A stretch of 64,000 nucleotides of DNA, taken from positions 3,952,001 through 4,016,000 of the forward strand of contig NZ_CP099399.1 of the NCBI RefSeq assembly GCF_024721175.1, in the 5' to 3' direction. The notes beneath the pieces were generated by a model. It made no database searches. It was not told the origin of the DNA and saw only the letters and a list, made by a program, of their open reading frames with translations. The DNA comes from Rhizobium sp. Pop5 (GTDB taxonomy: Bacteria > Pseudomonadota > Alphaproteobacteria > Rhizobiales > Rhizobiaceae). The translations under genes and the position numbers were made by a program. Positions 37,475-47,980 of this stretch are shown here, in pieces; within the stretch, counting starts at the first letter, position 1; every line of letters begins with the position of its first letter.

Positions 37475-38410
37475 TTAGCTGCGGAACAGGGTGAGGATGT
37501 TCTGTGCGGAGCTATTGGCGATCGAGAGCGACTGGACGGCGAGCTGCTGTTGCGTCTGCAGCGCCGAGAGCTTGCTCGATTCCTCTTCCATATCGGCATC
37601 GACGAGACGACCGACGCCTGAATCGATCGAATTATGAAGGCCGCTGACGAAGTTTTCCTGCAGCTGTATCCGGGTCGAGATCGAACCGAGAGCCGAGCCG
37701 GCCGCTGTCATGGCGCCAAAAACAAGTTCGACGCCGGTCAAGGCTCCATCAAGCTGACCCTGCGTGAAAGTGCTGATGTCGAGGGCATAGATTGACGGCA
37801 TGACGATTGCGACGCCGCCGTAGGTTCCGTTGAATGCCGTACCGATGATGCCGCTGGTGGTCTCGATCGCGCCGGTGGAGGTCATGCCGAAGAGCACGTT
37901 TCCGAGTGTTCCTGAATCCAGTACGTAATCGGTCATCTTGACCGATACAGCATTGCTGCCGTCGCGAACGAAGGACGAGACGACGCTCTTGGTGCCGGAA
38001 GCACCGGCGACCCAGTTTTCGCCGGAGAAGGAAGCCGATTGGGCGATGCTCAGCAGCTGCTGCTGCAGCTGGCTGATTTCCTGCTGGATCTTCGTCTTGT
38101 CGACGCCCTTTTCGGTGGCGGCAACGATCTTCGCCTTGATTTCGCTGACGACGTCGATCGCGCTGCTCATGGCTGAATAGGCGGTATCGACCTTGGCTGC
38201 GCCGAGGCCGAGAGCATCGGAGACTGCCGAAAGCGCCTTGTTGTCGGAGCGCATGGTCGTTGCGATCGACCAGTAGGCGGCGTTGTCGGCTGCTTTTTCG
38301 ACACGATAACCGGAGGAAACGCGACCCTGGGTGTCCTTGAGGCTATCGTTTACACCGCGCAAAGTCTGCAGCGCTGCCATGGCAGCGTTGTTTGTGAGGA
38401 TGCTTGTCAT
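37475..38410 (-). CDS. Flagellin
   Basis: A 311-residue flagellin of the short rhizobial type. The N-terminal D0/D1 helix TNNAAMAALQTLRGVNDSL with RVSSGYRVEKAADNAAYWSIA, and the C-terminal coil DADMEEESSKLSALQTQQQLAVQSLSIANSSAQNILTLFR, are both intact; the middle is the variable outer domain. No other flagellar genes are near, so this is a paralogue away from the main flagellar cluster, like flaE/flaH of R. leguminosarum. ATG 38410. A CtrA-like half-site lies upstream at 38524-38531. Confidence 0.93.
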   Translation of the reverse strand: MTSILTNNAAMAALQTLRGVNDSLKDTQGRVSSGYRVEKAADNAAYWSIATTMRSDNKALSAVSDALGLGAAKVDTAYSAMSSAIDVVSEIKAKIVAATEKGVDKTKIQQEISQLQQQLLSIAQSASFSGENWVAGASGTKSVVSSFVRDGSNAVSVKMTDYVLDSGTLGNVLFGMTSTGAIETTSGIIGTAFNGTYGGVAIVMPSIYALDISTFTQGQLDGALTGVELVFGAMTAAGSALGSISTRIQLQENFVSGLHNSIDSGVGRLVDADMEEESSKLSALQTQQQLAVQSLSIANSSAQNILTLFRS

Positions 38411-38523
38411 GATCCGTTCCACAGTCTGAGAGAAAGGGGCATTCCGGACTAGGCCGGTAACGGCGACTGCATCATGCAAAGCCTGCTATGCAAGCCATCG
38501 CCGTTAACAAATCCTTGCGCAAG

Positions 38524-38531
38524 ATGGTTAA
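38524..38531 (-). promoter_or_regulatory. CtrA-like half-site upstream of flagellin
   Basis: On the minus strand TTAACCAT, the 8-bp CtrA half-site sequence known from Caulobacter. It is ~115 bp upstream of the flagellin ATG. The neighbouring TTAA at 38504-38507 is not at the 7-bp spacing of a full CtrA box. Confidence 0.3.
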
Positions 38532-38565
38532 CAATTTCTCAATCAGGCTTATCGAAAGCTTAATT

Positions 38566-40476
38566 TCACATTGGCAGGGAGCCGAAACCACGCCTGCGAA
38601 GCGCCTCGGCGATCTCCTCCAGAATCGCCGGATCGTCAATGGTTGCAGGCATTTTCCAGGGTATGCCGTCGGCAATTTTCTGCATCGTGCCGCGCAGGAT
38701 TTTGCCGGAGCGCGTTTTCGGCAATCTGTTAACGGTGATGGCGGTTTTGAAGGCTGCGACAGGCCCGATTGATTCGCGAATCATCGCGACGACCTCTGAT
38801 TCGACCGCCGCCGTTTCACGGGAAACATGCCGTTTCAGTACTAGGAAACCGCAGGGTGCCTGCCCCTTCAGCGGGTCATTCACGCCGATGACCGCGCATT
38901 CGGCGACATCGGGATGGCGCGCGCAGACCTCCTCCATCGCTCCGGTCGAAAGCCGATGACCAGCGCAATTGATGATGTCGTCAGTGCGCGACATGATGAA
39001 GAGGTAGCCGTCCTCATCGACATAGCCGGCGTCGGCCGTCTTGTAGTAGCCGGGAAACTCGTTGAGATAGGCCGATCGGAAGCGATCGTCCGCCTCCCAG
39101 AGGGTGGGCAGGCAGCCGGGCGGCAGCGGCAACTTCACGACGATATTGCCGAGCGTTCCCGCCTCGATCGGATGGCCGGCATCGTCGAATACCATAATCT
39201 CGTAACCGGGCATTGGCAGCGTCGGCGATCCGTGTTTGACGGGAAGGGCGCCGAGACCGAGCGGATTTGCTGCGATCGGCCAGCCGGTCTCCGTCTGCCA
39301 CCAATGATCGATGACCGGTACGCCAAGCATGCGCTCCGCCCATTTCAGCGTCTCGGGATCGGCCCTTTCGCCGGCGAGAAACAGTGCCCGGAAATCCGGC
39401 ATGGGATAATTCCGCAGCAGTTCGCCTTCACCGTCTTCCCGCCGGATGGCGCGGAACGCGGTCGGCGCCGTGAAGAGCACGCGCACCTTGTATTCCGAAA
39501 CGATCCGCCAGAACGCACCGGCATCGGGAGTGCCGACCGGCTTTCCCTCGAAGATCAGTGTCGTCACACCCGCGATCAGCGGGGCATAGACGATATAGGA
39601 ATGACCGACGACCCAGCCGATATCGGAAGCCGTCCAGAAGACCTCGCCCGGCGTCAGGCCGTAAATATTCCGCATCGACCAGCTGAGCGCGACCATATGA
39701 CCGCCATTGTCGCGCACGACGCCCTTCGGCTGGCCGGTCGTGCCGGAGGTGTAGAGGATGTAGAGCGGATCGGTCGCCTTGACGGGAACGCAGGCGACCT
39801 CTGCGCCGCGATGGCGCGCGACCGCCATCTCGAAATCCTGATCGCGGCCGCTGACGAGATCGGCCTGAAGCTGCGGCCGCTGCAGCACCAGGCAGTGCAC
39901 CGGCTTTACCCGCGCGATCTCGATCGCCTGGTCAACCAGCGGCTTGTAGGCAACGACGCGGCCGGGCTCGAGCCCGCAACTCGCGGTGATCACCAGCTTG
40001 GCGCCGCTGTCGTCGATGCGCGCCGCAAGCTCACTAGCGGCAAAACCGCCGAAAACGACGGAATGAACCGCGCCGATGCGGGCGCATGCGAGCATGGAGA
40101 ACACCGCCTGCGGCACCATCGGCATATAGAGGATCACACGATCACCCTTGCCGATACCAAGCTCGAGCAATACCGCAGCGATGGCCCTCACCTCGGCGAG
40201 CGCCTCGTCATAAGTGTAACGGCGTTTCTCGCCGGTCATCGCGCTGTCGAAGATGATCGCCGTTTCGCTACCGCGTCCTGAAATCACATGCCGGTCCAGG
40301 CAGTTGGCGCAGGTATTGGTCTCGGCCTCTGGAAACCATCGGCCATAGACGCCCTCTTCAGGCGAGAATATCCGCTCCGGCGGCGTGAACCAGTCGATTT
40401 CGGCGGCGGCTTCGCGCCAGAATGCTTCCGGATCACGTTTCCAGGCGGCATAGGCCTGATGATAACCGTTCTGCAT
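38566..40476 (-). CDS. prpE: Propionyl-CoA synthetase (PrpE-like acyl-CoA synthetase)
   Basis: An AMP-forming acyl-CoA synthetase of the PrpE type, 636 residues. Relative to the AcsA in this window it has YTSGTTGQPKGVVRDNGGHMVAL and WWQTETGWPIAANPLGLG, both typical of propionyl-CoA synthetases, and [12 protein letters not shown] with the catalytic Lys. It lacks any methylcitrate-cycle genes beside it. ATG 40476 has GGAGCAG upstream. The degenerate parS-like sequence at 38812-38827 lies in the region encoding HVSRETA. Confidence 0.88.
   Translation of the reverse strand: MQNGYHQAYAAWKRDPEAFWREAAAEIDWFTPPERIFSPEEGVYGRWFPEAETNTCANCLDRHVISGRGSETAIIFDSAMTGEKRRYTYDEALAEVRAIAAVLLELGIGKGDRVILYMPMVPQAVFSMLACARIGAVHSVVFGGFAASELAARIDDSGAKLVITASCGLEPGRVVAYKPLVDQAIEIARVKPVHCLVLQRPQLQADLVSGRDQDFEMAVARHRGAEVACVPVKATDPLYILYTSGTTGQPKGVVRDNGGHMVALSWSMRNIYGLTPGEVFWTASDIGWVVGHSYIVYAPLIAGVTTLIFEGKPVGTPDAGAFWRIVSEYKVRVLFTAPTAFRAIRREDGEGELLRNYPMPDFRALFLAGERADPETLKWAERMLGVPVIDHWWQTETGWPIAANPLGLGALPVKHGSPTLPMPGYEIMVFDDAGHPIEAGTLGNIVVKLPLPPGCLPTLWEADDRFRSAYLNEFPGYYKTADAGYVDEDGYLFIMSRTDDIINCAGHRLSTGAMEEVCARHPDVAECAVIGVNDPLKGQAPCGFLVLKRHVSRETAAVESEVVAMIRESIGPVAAFKTAITVNRLPKTRSGKILRGTMQKIADGIPWKMPATIDDPAILEEIAEALRRRGFGSLPM
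38812..38827. promoter_or_regulatory. Degenerate parS-like sequence inside prpE (14/16)
   Basis: CGTTTCACGGGAAACA differs from TGTTTCACGTGAAACA at two positions, one of them in the central CACGTG. Probably weak or non-functional. Confidence 0.3.
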
Positions 40477-40558
40477 CTGCTCCTCCCCAGGACATCGCAA
40501 ACGTCGATATCAATTTAGACGGGGTGGGGGAGGACGGGAAGCCCGACCAAAGCAGGTA

Positions 40559-41218
40559 TCAGCGCGCGCCGAAAATCGCGGATCCGACACGCACGCTGGT
40601 GGCGCCGAATGCGATCGCTGTCTCGTAGTCGCCCGACATGCCCATGGAGAGTTTTTCGACGCCGCATTTGCGGGCAAGCTTTGCCAGCAGTGCGAAATGC
40701 GGCCCGGGATTTTCCTCGGCCGGCGGAATGCACATCAACCCGTCGATGGATAGGCCAAGCACTTTGCGGCAAAGAGCGACGAAATCGGGCGTATCGGCCG
40801 GAGCGATGCCCGCCTTCTGCGGCTCGAGCCCGGTATTGACCTGGACGTAAAGCCGCGGCGTTTTGCCCTGCCGCTTCATCTCCTCGGCAAGCGCGCGGGC
40901 GATCTTTTCCCTGTCCACTGTCTCGATCACGTCGAAAAGCGCCACCGCATCCGCCGCCTTGTTCGATTGCAGCGGCCCGATCAGGTGCAGCTCTATGTCA
41001 GGATGCTCAGCCTTCAGATCAGGCCATTTGCCCTGGCTTTCCTGCACCCGGTTCTCGCCGAAGACGCGCTGGCCGGCGTCGATCGCCGGGTGGATCGCAT
41101 CCGCCTCGAAGGTCTTCGACACGGCGACGAGCTGAACGGAGCCAGCCGGGCGGCCTGCCGCGCGTTCGCCTGCCGCAATCCGCGACCATACCTCGTTCAA
41201 GCGCTCTTGAAGTTCCAT
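40559..41218 (-). CDS. YggS-family PLP homeostasis protein
   Basis: A 219-residue PLP-binding protein of the YggS/PROSC family, alanine-racemase-like barrel, with no known enzymatic activity; it buffers PLP. VAVSKTF at 32-38 places the PLP Lys at K35; HLIGPLQSNK and SMGMSGDYETAIAFGATSVRVGSAIFG are the conserved phosphate-binding and C-terminal blocks. ATG 41218 is preferred to the in-frame start at 41242, giving the family N terminus. Divergent from leuS. Confidence 0.93.
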   Translation of the reverse strand: MELQERLNEVWSRIAAGERAAGRPAGSVQLVAVSKTFEADAIHPAIDAGQRVFGENRVQESQGKWPDLKAEHPDIELHLIGPLQSNKAADAVALFDVIETVDREKIARALAEEMKRQGKTPRLYVQVNTGLEPQKAGIAPADTPDFVALCRKVLGLSIDGLMCIPPAEENPGPHFALLAKLARKCGVEKLSMGMSGDYETAIAFGATSVRVGSAIFGAR

Positions 41219-41419
41219 CGTTTCGTCTCGACATACCTGCATGAAAGAATTGGCAATGAACTAACCGTCCCTTCTGTGCTTGCCAAGACCCGCCTTTGGC
41301 GAAATCGCCCGGCCAGTATTGAGATCGGACGCCTGCGGCGCCTGCAAAACTTGACGCTACGGTGGTTTCATGGTGAAGGTCTCGGCCAACTCCCCTGATT
41401 TTCCGGAATTTCGAATACC

Positions 41420-44050
41420 ATGGCCACCGAACGTTATAATCCGCGCGATGCCGAGCCCCGCTGGCAGCAGAAATGGAACGAAGACAAGGTCTTTGAGACA
41501 GACAACGCCGATCCGCGCGAAAAATACTACGTCCTCGAAATGTTCCCCTATCCGTCGGGGCGCATCCACATGGGCCATGTCCGCAACTACGCCATGGGCG
41601 ACGTCGTCGCCCGCTACAAGCGCGCCCGCGGCTACAACGTCCTGCATCCGATGGGCTGGGACGCCTTCGGCATGCCGGCGGAAAACGCCGCAATGGAGCG
41701 CGGCGTTCATCCCGCCTCCTGGACCTATCAGAACATCGCCTCGATGAAGGCGCAGCTGAAGGCCATGGGCCTTTCGCTGGACTGGAGCCGCGAATTCGCC
41801 ACCTGCGATGTCGAATATTACCAGCATCAGCAGCATCTGTTCCTGGATTTCCTGGAGAAGGGACTGGTCTACCGCAAGCAGTCGAAGGTGAACTGGGATC
41901 CTGTCGACAATACCGTGCTCGCCAACGAGCAGGTGATCGACGGCCGCGGCTGGCGTTCCGGCGCGCTGGTCGAACAGCGTGAGCTGACGCAGTGGTTCTT
42001 CAAGATCACCGATTTCAGCCAGGATCTGCTGGACGCGCTCGACACGCTCGATCAGTGGCCGGAAAAAGTGCGCCTGATGCAGAAGAACTGGATCGGCCGC
42101 TCGGAAGGCTTGACGATCCGCTGGGAGATCGTGCCGGAAACGGCGCCTGCTGGCGAGGCCGAAATCACGGTCTATACGACCCGGCCGGATACGCTGTTCG
42201 GCGCCTCCTTCCTGGCGATTTCAGCCGATCATCCGCTGGCAAAGGATGCCGCGGCGAAGACCCCTGAGATCGAAGCCTTCTGCGAGGAATGCCGCCGCGC
42301 CGGCACGTCGCTCGCTGCACTCGAGACCGCCGAAAAGAAGGGCCTGGATACCGGCATCCGCGTCCGGCATCCGCTCGACCCCTCCTGGGAGCTGCCCGTA
42401 TACATCGCCAATTTCGTCCTGATGGATTACGGCACGGGCGCGATCTTCGGCTGCCCCTCCGGCGACCAGCGCGACCTCGACTTTGCCCGGAAATACGGCT
42501 TGCCGGTCGTGCCCGTCGTCATGCCGAGTGATGGCGATGCCGCAAGCTTTGCCGTGGGCGACACCGCCTATGACGGTGATGGCGTGATGATCAATTCGCG
42601 CTTCCTCGACGGCAAGACGACCGAGGAGGCCTTCAATATCGTCGCCGACCAGCTGTCGGCCGCCTCGCTCGGCAATACGCCGCAGGGCGAGCGGAAGACC
42701 AATTTCCGCCTGCGCGATTGGGGTATTTCGCGCCAGCGTTATTGGGGCTGCCCGATCCCGGTCATTCACTGCGATGCTTGCGGCGTCGTACCGGTGCCGA
42801 AGAAGGATCTTCCGGTCAAGCTGCCTGAAGACGTGACCTTCGACCAGCCCGGCAATCCGCTCGACCGCCATCCGACCTGGCGTCATGTCTCCTGCCCGAA
42901 CTGCGGCAAGGATGCCCGCCGCGAGACGGACACGATGGACACGTTCGTCGATTCGAGCTGGTATTTCACTCGCTTCACCGCGCCCTGGGAAGGAAAGCCG
43001 ACCGATCCTGAGGCGGCTAACCGTTGGCTGCCGGTCGATCAATATATTGGCGGCATCGAGCATGCGATCCTGCACCTGCTCTATTCCCGCTTCTTTACCC
43101 GCGCCATGCGCGAGACCGGGCATGTAGCCGCTACCGAGCCTTTCAAGGGTCTTTTCACCCAGGGCATGGTGGTCCACGAGACTTACAGCCGTGGCGCTGG
43201 CTCCAGCCGTGACTGGGTAGCGCCTGCCGACATCCGCATCGAAGAAATCGACGGCAAACGCCGCGCTTTCCTGCTGGCGACCAATGAGGAAGTCTCGATC
43301 GGTTCGATCGAGAAGATGTCGAAATCGAAGAAGAATGTCGTCGATCCCGACGACATCATCGCCTCCTACGGCGCCGATACCGCCCGCTTCTTCGTTCTCT
43401 CCGACTCGCCGCCGGAGCGCGACGTCATCTGGTCGGAAGCTGGCGTAGAGGGCGCCCATCGTTTCACCCAGCGCCTGTGGCGTCTGATTTCCGAAGCGGC
43501 GGAAGCCTTGTCTGCTGTTGCGCCGGCGCCTGCTGGTGAAGGGGAAGCGCTGGCGATCTCCCAGGCCGCCCACAAGACTCTGAAGGCTGTCCAGAACGAC
43601 TACGACAAGCTCTGGTTCAACAAGGCCGTTGCCCGCATTTATGAACTGGTCAATGCGCTCGCCGCGCCGCTGACGAAGGTCGCTGCCGGCGAGGGTGATG
43701 CCGCCTATCGCGCGGCGGCGCGAGATGCCGCGGAAATCCTGATCCAGCTCGTCGCACCGATGACCCCGCATCTTGCGGAAGAGTGCTGGGCAGCACTCGG
43801 CAACGACGGGCTGCTCGCCCGCACTGGCTGGCCGCGCTACGACGAGACGCTCGTGATGGAAAACGACGTCGTCCTGCCCGTGCAGATCAACGGCAAGAAG
43901 CGCGCTGAATTGACAATTTCTCGCGACGCAGATCAGAATGCCGTCACCAACGCCGTGCTGGATCTGGAGGCGGTGAAGAACGCGCTGAATGGGCAGGCAC
44001 CGAAGAAAATCATCGTGGTTCCCCAAAGGATTGTGAACATTGTCGTCTGA
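41420..44050 (+). CDS. leuS: Leucyl-tRNA synthetase
   Basis: Charges tRNA-Leu; class Ia. 876 residues, full length. [10 protein letters not shown] ends with the HIGH variant HMGH at 50-53. The CP1 editing domain is inserted (~225-420), and KMSKS is at 632-636. The C-terminal extension ends [13 protein letters not shown], which is typical of the bacterial type. The stop overlaps the TTG start of lptE by 11 bp, so leuS-lptE-holA is an operon. Confidence 0.98.
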   Translation: MATERYNPRDAEPRWQQKWNEDKVFETDNADPREKYYVLEMFPYPSGRIHMGHVRNYAMGDVVARYKRARGYNVLHPMGWDAFGMPAENAAMERGVHPASWTYQNIASMKAQLKAMGLSLDWSREFATCDVEYYQHQQHLFLDFLEKGLVYRKQSKVNWDPVDNTVLANEQVIDGRGWRSGALVEQRELTQWFFKITDFSQDLLDALDTLDQWPEKVRLMQKNWIGRSEGLTIRWEIVPETAPAGEAEITVYTTRPDTLFGASFLAISADHPLAKDAAAKTPEIEAFCEECRRAGTSLAALETAEKKGLDTGIRVRHPLDPSWELPVYIANFVLMDYGTGAIFGCPSGDQRDLDFARKYGLPVVPVVMPSDGDAASFAVGDTAYDGDGVMINSRFLDGKTTEEAFNIVADQLSAASLGNTPQGERKTNFRLRDWGISRQRYWGCPIPVIHCDACGVVPVPKKDLPVKLPEDVTFDQPGNPLDRHPTWRHVSCPNCGKDARRETDTMDTFVDSSWYFTRFTAPWEGKPTDPEAANRWLPVDQYIGGIEHAILHLLYSRFFTRAMRETGHVAATEPFKGLFTQGMVVHETYSRGAGSSRDWVAPADIRIEEIDGKRRAFLLATNEEVSIGSIEKMSKSKKNVVDPDDIIASYGADTARFFVLSDSPPERDVIWSEAGVEGAHRFTQRLWRLISEAAEALSAVAPAPAGEGEALAISQAAHKTLKAVQNDYDKLWFNKAVARIYELVNALAAPLTKVAAGEGDAAYRAAARDAAEILIQLVAPMTPHLAEECWAALGNDGLLARTGWPRYDETLVMENDVVLPVQINGKKRAELTISRDADQNAVTNAVLDLEAVKNALNGQAPKKIIVVPQRIVNIVV

Positions 44051-44561
44051 TATCGCTTGCAAGCTGGCCCGCAATGCCGGCATCGCCATGATCCTTGCCT
44101 CCGCGGCTTTTCTCTCTGCCTGCCAGGTTCGGCCGCTTTACTCCGAAAGCTCCGGCGTCGTTGAGAAGCTTTCCTCGGTCGGGTTTTCCGAGGCAACAAG
44201 CCGGGTCGAGCAGCAGGTTCGCAACCGGCTAATCTTCCTCGCCTCACGTGGCGCCGGCGAAGCGGTCAACCCGCAATATCAGGTCGAGCTGCGCGCCGCT
44301 TCCGCTGTGGCCGAAACGCTGCTGGCGAAATCGGGCGATACGTCGAAAGCCGGTCGCGTGACTGTCAACGTCATCTACACGCTGCATGCCACGACCGACG
44401 GACACGTGATCAAAGCCGGCAGCCGCCAGGCCACGGCGCTCGTGGATTTCTCCGAACAGCGATTCGCCAAGCAAAGGGCGATCCGCGATGCGGAAAACCG
44501 CGCTGCGGACCAGGCCGCGGAATTCGTAGGAGCCGATATCGCCGCCGCCCTCAGCCGCTGA
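44040..44561 (+). CDS. lptE: LPS assembly lipoprotein LptE-like
   Basis: An outer-membrane lipoprotein plugging LptD during LPS insertion. 173 residues. The signal peptide holds the lipobox LSAC with C28 as the acylated residue, and QVRPLYSES follows. The TTG start at 44040 gives a basic n-region (CKLARN) before the hydrophobic core; an ATG at 44088 would leave too short a signal. The position between leuS and holA is the usual lptE context, which supports the assignment more than sequence similarity alone. Confidence 0.87.
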   Translation: MSSDIACKLARNAGIAMILASAAFLSACQVRPLYSESSGVVEKLSSVGFSEATSRVEQQVRNRLIFLASRGAGEAVNPQYQVELRAASAVAETLLAKSGDTSKAGRVTVNVIYTLHATTDGHVIKAGSRQATALVDFSEQRFAKQRAIRDAENRAADQAAEFVGADIAAALSR

Positions 44562-44571
44562 GGGCGGGGAT

Positions 44572-45612
44572 GTGGCAGAGATAAAATCCCACGAATTCGA
44601 AAGCTTTCTGCAGAAATCCGCGCAGAACTATCGGATCTTCGTCATTTACGGCCCGGATCGCGGCCTCGTATCCGAACGCGCGGGCCTGCTCGCCGGCAAG
44701 ACCGGCGTCGCTCTGGATGACCCGTTCTCACTGACGAAACTCGACATTAGCGATTTGCAGAAGGATCCGGGGCGGCTGGTCGACGAAGCCCAATCGATCG
44801 GTCTGTTCGGTGGCGAGAAGTTGATTTGGGTCCGCGGCGCCGCCAACGAAAAATATCTAGTCGATTCGCTCACGCTGCTAGCCGACAAGCCGCTCGAAGC
44901 CGCCTATCTGATCGTCGAGGCGGGCGACCTCAAGAAGGGTTCCCTGCTTCGCAAGGCCGCAGAAGCGGCACGCTCCATCATGACGATCCCCTCTTATGCC
45001 GATGACAGCCGCGCGCTGAACGGCTTGATCGACGCCGAACTTGGCGCCGAAAAGCTTGCCATAACACCAGCCGCGCGTCAGGCGTTGGTGGCATTGATCG
45101 GCGGCGACCGGATCGCCTCCCGCAACGAAGTGCGAAAGCTTGCGCTTTATTGCCGCGGTCTCAACACGATCGAGGAACATCACGTTACCGAAATAATTGG
45201 CGACGCTAGCGCAATCTCGGTCGATGACGCTGTGGACGCTATTCTCGGTGGTGACCTAAACGCTTTTCTGCACGCTATGCAGAAGATAAGCAGCTCAAAA
45301 ACCGCGATCTTTCTTGTGCTGCAGGCATGTCTGAAGCAATTCCAGCTACTGGATATGATGCGCGCTGAAATGGAAGAAAAACGCGTACAGGTGCCGCAAA
45401 TCATGCAGACGATGGGCCGGCATCTTCACTTCCGCCGTAAGCCGATCATCGAGCAGGCGCTGCGCCACTGGACCGCCGAGAGCATTGCGCGTGAATCCAA
45501 TCGCCTGCAGGCGGCAATTCTGCAAAGCCGGCGGCGGCAGGTGCTGGAAGATAGCGTTGCGATGCAAACGCTACTTTCCACCACCCTTCAATCCGGCCGC
45601 AGATCAGCCTGA
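44572..45612 (+). CDS. holA: DNA polymerase III subunit delta
   Basis: Clamp-loader delta subunit, which opens the beta clamp. 346 residues with the HolA layout: FLQKSAQNYRIFVIYGPDRGLVSERA at the N terminus (the degenerate ATP-site-like part), a helical lid region and the C-terminal collar. The start is GTG 44572 with GGGCGGGG just upstream, 10 bp after the lptE stop; the adjacent ATG is out of frame. Convergent with parB, whose stop codon starts at the next base (45613). Confidence 0.92.
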   Translation: MAEIKSHEFESFLQKSAQNYRIFVIYGPDRGLVSERAGLLAGKTGVALDDPFSLTKLDISDLQKDPGRLVDEAQSIGLFGGEKLIWVRGAANEKYLVDSLTLLADKPLEAAYLIVEAGDLKKGSLLRKAAEAARSIMTIPSYADDSRALNGLIDAELGAEKLAITPAARQALVALIGGDRIASRNEVRKLALYCRGLNTIEEHHVTEIIGDASAISVDDAVDAILGGDLNAFLHAMQKISSSKTAIFLVLQACLKQFQLLDMMRAEMEEKRVQVPQIMQTMGRHLHFRRKPIIEQALRHWTAESIARESNRLQAAILQSRRRQVLEDSVAMQTLLSTTLQSGRRSA

Positions 45613-46494
45613 TTACCGTCTTTCTAGCAAACGGCAGATCTCTTCGAGCTGCTCAAGGGATTTGTAGGAAATTTTAATCTGGCCGCCGCTTGCCTTGTGA
45701 TTGATCGCAACGTCAAGACCGAGTGCGTCGGAAAGAGTGCGCTCCAAAGCAAGCGTGTCGGAATCCTTCTGATCCCGCCGCAAGGCCGACTGCTGGGGTT
45801 CCGATTGCGCCTTGATGTTGTTCTGCGCGAGCTTTTCGGCGTCGCGTACCGACATGCCCTTGGCAACGATCGTGCGGGCCAGGCTAACAGGATCCGGTGT
45901 TGAAACAAGCGCACGGGCGTGGCCCGCCGACAGGCTCCCCGCAGCAAGCAGATCGCGAACCGGATCGGGCAACTTCAACAGGCGCAAAGAGTTGGCGACA
46001 TGACTCCGGCTTTTGCCGATAATTTCACCGAGATCGTTCTGGGTATAACCATATTCCGCGATCAGCTGGTCATATCCCAAAGCCTCTTCGAGGGGATTGA
46101 GGTCGGCTCGTTGAACGTTTTCGACAATGGCGATTTCGAGTGCCGTCTTGTCATCGACGTCGCGGATAATGACCGGGATCTCGATCAGCCCGGCAAGCTG
46201 GGCTGCGCGCCAGCGTCGCTCACCGGCAATGATTTCATATTGATCTCGCGACATCGTCCGCACCACGATCGGCTGAACGATCCCGTGCTGGCGAATAGAA
46301 CTGGCAAGATCGTGGAGTTCCGTGTCATCGAAGAAACGACGGGGATTGCGAGGGTTGCGGCTGACGAATTCGATCGGGATCATCCTGTCGGCGCTGACAG
46401 CCCGCTCGGCCTCCACCGGAACCGGTTGATCCATTTCGCCGATCAGCGCCGCAAGGCCGCGCCCCAGGCGTCTTTTCGATACATCGTCATTCAT
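45613..46494 (-). CDS. parB: Chromosome partitioning protein ParB
   Basis: Binds parS and, as a CTP-dependent clamp, spreads along DNA to form the segregation complex. 293 residues, full length. KRRLGRGLAALIG at 7-19 is the ParA-interacting N-terminal motif; GERRWRA at 91-97 belongs to the CTP-binding site; ALGYDQLIAEYGYTQNDLGEIIGKSRSHVANSLRLL is the parS-recognising HTH, written here only by its ends (ALGYDQ to LRLL, ~136-170). Downstream of parA with a 30-bp gap. Its targets are visible in this window. Confidence 0.97.
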   Translation of the reverse strand: MNDDVSKRRLGRGLAALIGEMDQPVPVEAERAVSADRMIPIEFVSRNPRNPRRFFDDTELHDLASSIRQHGIVQPIVVRTMSRDQYEIIAGERRWRAAQLAGLIEIPVIIRDVDDKTALEIAIVENVQRADLNPLEEALGYDQLIAEYGYTQNDLGEIIGKSRSHVANSLRLLKLPDPVRDLLAAGSLSAGHARALVSTPDPVSLARTIVAKGMSVRDAEKLAQNNIKAQSEPQQSALRRDQKDSDTLALERTLSDALGLDVAINHKASGGQIKISYKSLEQLEEICRLLERR

Positions 46495-46524
46495 GACCTA
46501 AACCCTACACTTCATGCAATGATA

Positions 46525-47319
46525 TCAGGCCGCCAGCCTCTGGCGTTCCCGCTGGATGACTTCGGAGGCCAGCTGCAGATAGGCCTGACTGCCCGCACAT
46601 TTCAGATCATAAAGAATAGCAGGCTTGCCGTAGGACGGCGCCTCCGAAACCCGAACGTTGCGCGGAATTAACGTATGATAAACCTTCTCCCCGAGATGGG
46701 TGCGCACATCATTGACCACCTGCTGAGCAAGGTTGTTGCGTGCATCGAACATCGTCAAGACGATGCCCTGAATATCCAGCCTCGGATTGACAGTCCGGCG
46801 AACCTGGCTGACGGTCTCCAGTAGTTGGCTCAAACCTTCCAGCGCAAAGAATTCACATTGCAACGGCACCAGCACCGAGTGGGCGGCGGCCATGGCGTTC
46901 ATCGTCAGCAGATTGAACGAGGGCGGGCAATCCAGAAGGATGTAGGAAAATGCCATCGCTTCGGGAGAGGACAATGCTTTCCGCAGCTTGAAAACACGAT
47001 CGCTCTGCTGCGCGATCTCCATCTCCACGCCAAGCAGATCCATCGTCGACGGAATGATGAAGAGGTTAGGCACGGCGGTTTCCAGCGTGACATCGCTGAT
47101 GCCGTGATCACCAACCATCAGATCATAGGAAGAGAGTTTGCGATTGCGGCGGTCAATACCGAGGCCGGTGCTGGCATTGCCCTGGGGATCGAGATCCACG
47201 ATCAGGACACGCTCGCCAATGGCGGCCAGCGCCGTTGCCAGGTTGATGGCGGTGGTCGTTTTTCCAACCCCACCCTTCTGATTTGCGATGGTGATAATCC
47301 GATGTCGTTCGCCAGCCAT
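46525..47319 (-). CDS. parA: Chromosome partitioning ATPase ParA
   Basis: A deviant Walker-A ATPase driving origin segregation with ParB. 264 residues, full length. KGGVGKTT at 15-22 has the signature extra Lys; DLDPQGNAS and LLDCPPSFNLLT are the Walker A' and B regions. It precedes parB and follows rsmG by 19 bp, the classical gidA-gidB-parA-parB order. Confidence 0.97.
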   Translation of the reverse strand: MAGERHRIITIANQKGGVGKTTTAINLATALAAIGERVLIVDLDPQGNASTGLGIDRRNRKLSSYDLMVGDHGISDVTLETAVPNLFIIPSTMDLLGVEMEIAQQSDRVFKLRKALSSPEAMAFSYILLDCPPSFNLLTMNAMAAAHSVLVPLQCEFFALEGLSQLLETVSQVRRTVNPRLDIQGIVLTMFDARNNLAQQVVNDVRTHLGEKVYHTLIPRNVRVSEAPSYGKPAILYDLKCAGSQAYLQLASEVIQRERQRLAA

Positions 47320-47338
47320 TGCCGCAATATCCGATCTG

Positions 47339-47956
47339 TTAAACCAAGCGCCGGAGATTTGATATTTCCAAAATGACAGATTCCTGCTCGACGGCGCTCT
47401 TATGTTCTAACAGATCGAATTCCCACCGACCACGTGCTTTGTCGATTTCCCTCAGGTAATCCCGGCCTTTATGAAAGAAGGCACGACAATTTTCCTTGCC
47501 AAGCATCCAGGGCGCTGAATATCCAATGAGCCCCTCGAGATCGGCCAGCGCGCGTGCCGAGATCGCCGCGCATTCGCCGATTTGGGCATGGGCATCTTCG
47601 ATTCGAACGGCGTGCACGCTGCCTCGCGCATCGGTCTCTCGTAGCGCTGTCCGCAGAAAGGCCGCCTTCTTATGGTTGCTCTCGACCAGATGCACCCATC
47701 CGCCCTGCAGCTCAGCCAGAAAAATAGCTGTAATGACGCCGGGAAAACCACCGCCGCTTCCCAGATCGACCCAAGTAACCGGCTCCGGATAGATCTGGAA
47801 GATCTGGCTGCTATCGGCCATATGCCGGCGCCATAAATCGTCGAGGGTGGACGGAGCCACCAGATTGATCGTTTTCGCCCATTTTTGAAAGAGCGCTGCG
47901 AAATGCTGAAGTCGCTCTTGTGTTTCACGTGAAACACGCAAACCGTTTAATTCCAT
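47339..47956 (-). CDS. rsmG: 16S rRNA m7G527 methyltransferase RsmG (GidB)
   Basis: SAM-dependent N7-methylation of 16S G527; loss gives low-level streptomycin resistance in other bacteria. 205 residues. [10 protein letters not shown] is the SAM motif. The N terminus [13 protein letters not shown] contains a perfect parS: VSRET at 8-12 is encoded by it. Between mnmG and parA in the same direction. Confidence 0.96.
   Translation of the reverse strand: MELNGLRVSRETQERLQHFAALFQKWAKTINLVAPSTLDDLWRRHMADSSQIFQIYPEPVTWVDLGSGGGFPGVITAIFLAELQGGWVHLVESNHKKAAFLRTALRETDARGSVHAVRIEDAHAQIGECAAISARALADLEGLIGYSAPWMLGKENCRAFFHKGRDYLREIDKARGRWEFDLLEHKSAVEQESVILEISNLRRLV
47921..47936. promoter_or_regulatory. 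Perfect parS site inside rsmG
   Basis: TGTTTCACGTGAAACA, identical over 16 bp to the chromosomal parS consensus, within codons ~7-12 of rsmG. Confidence 0.93.
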
Positions 47957-47980
47957 TATGACGGACTCTCAAATTTTGTA

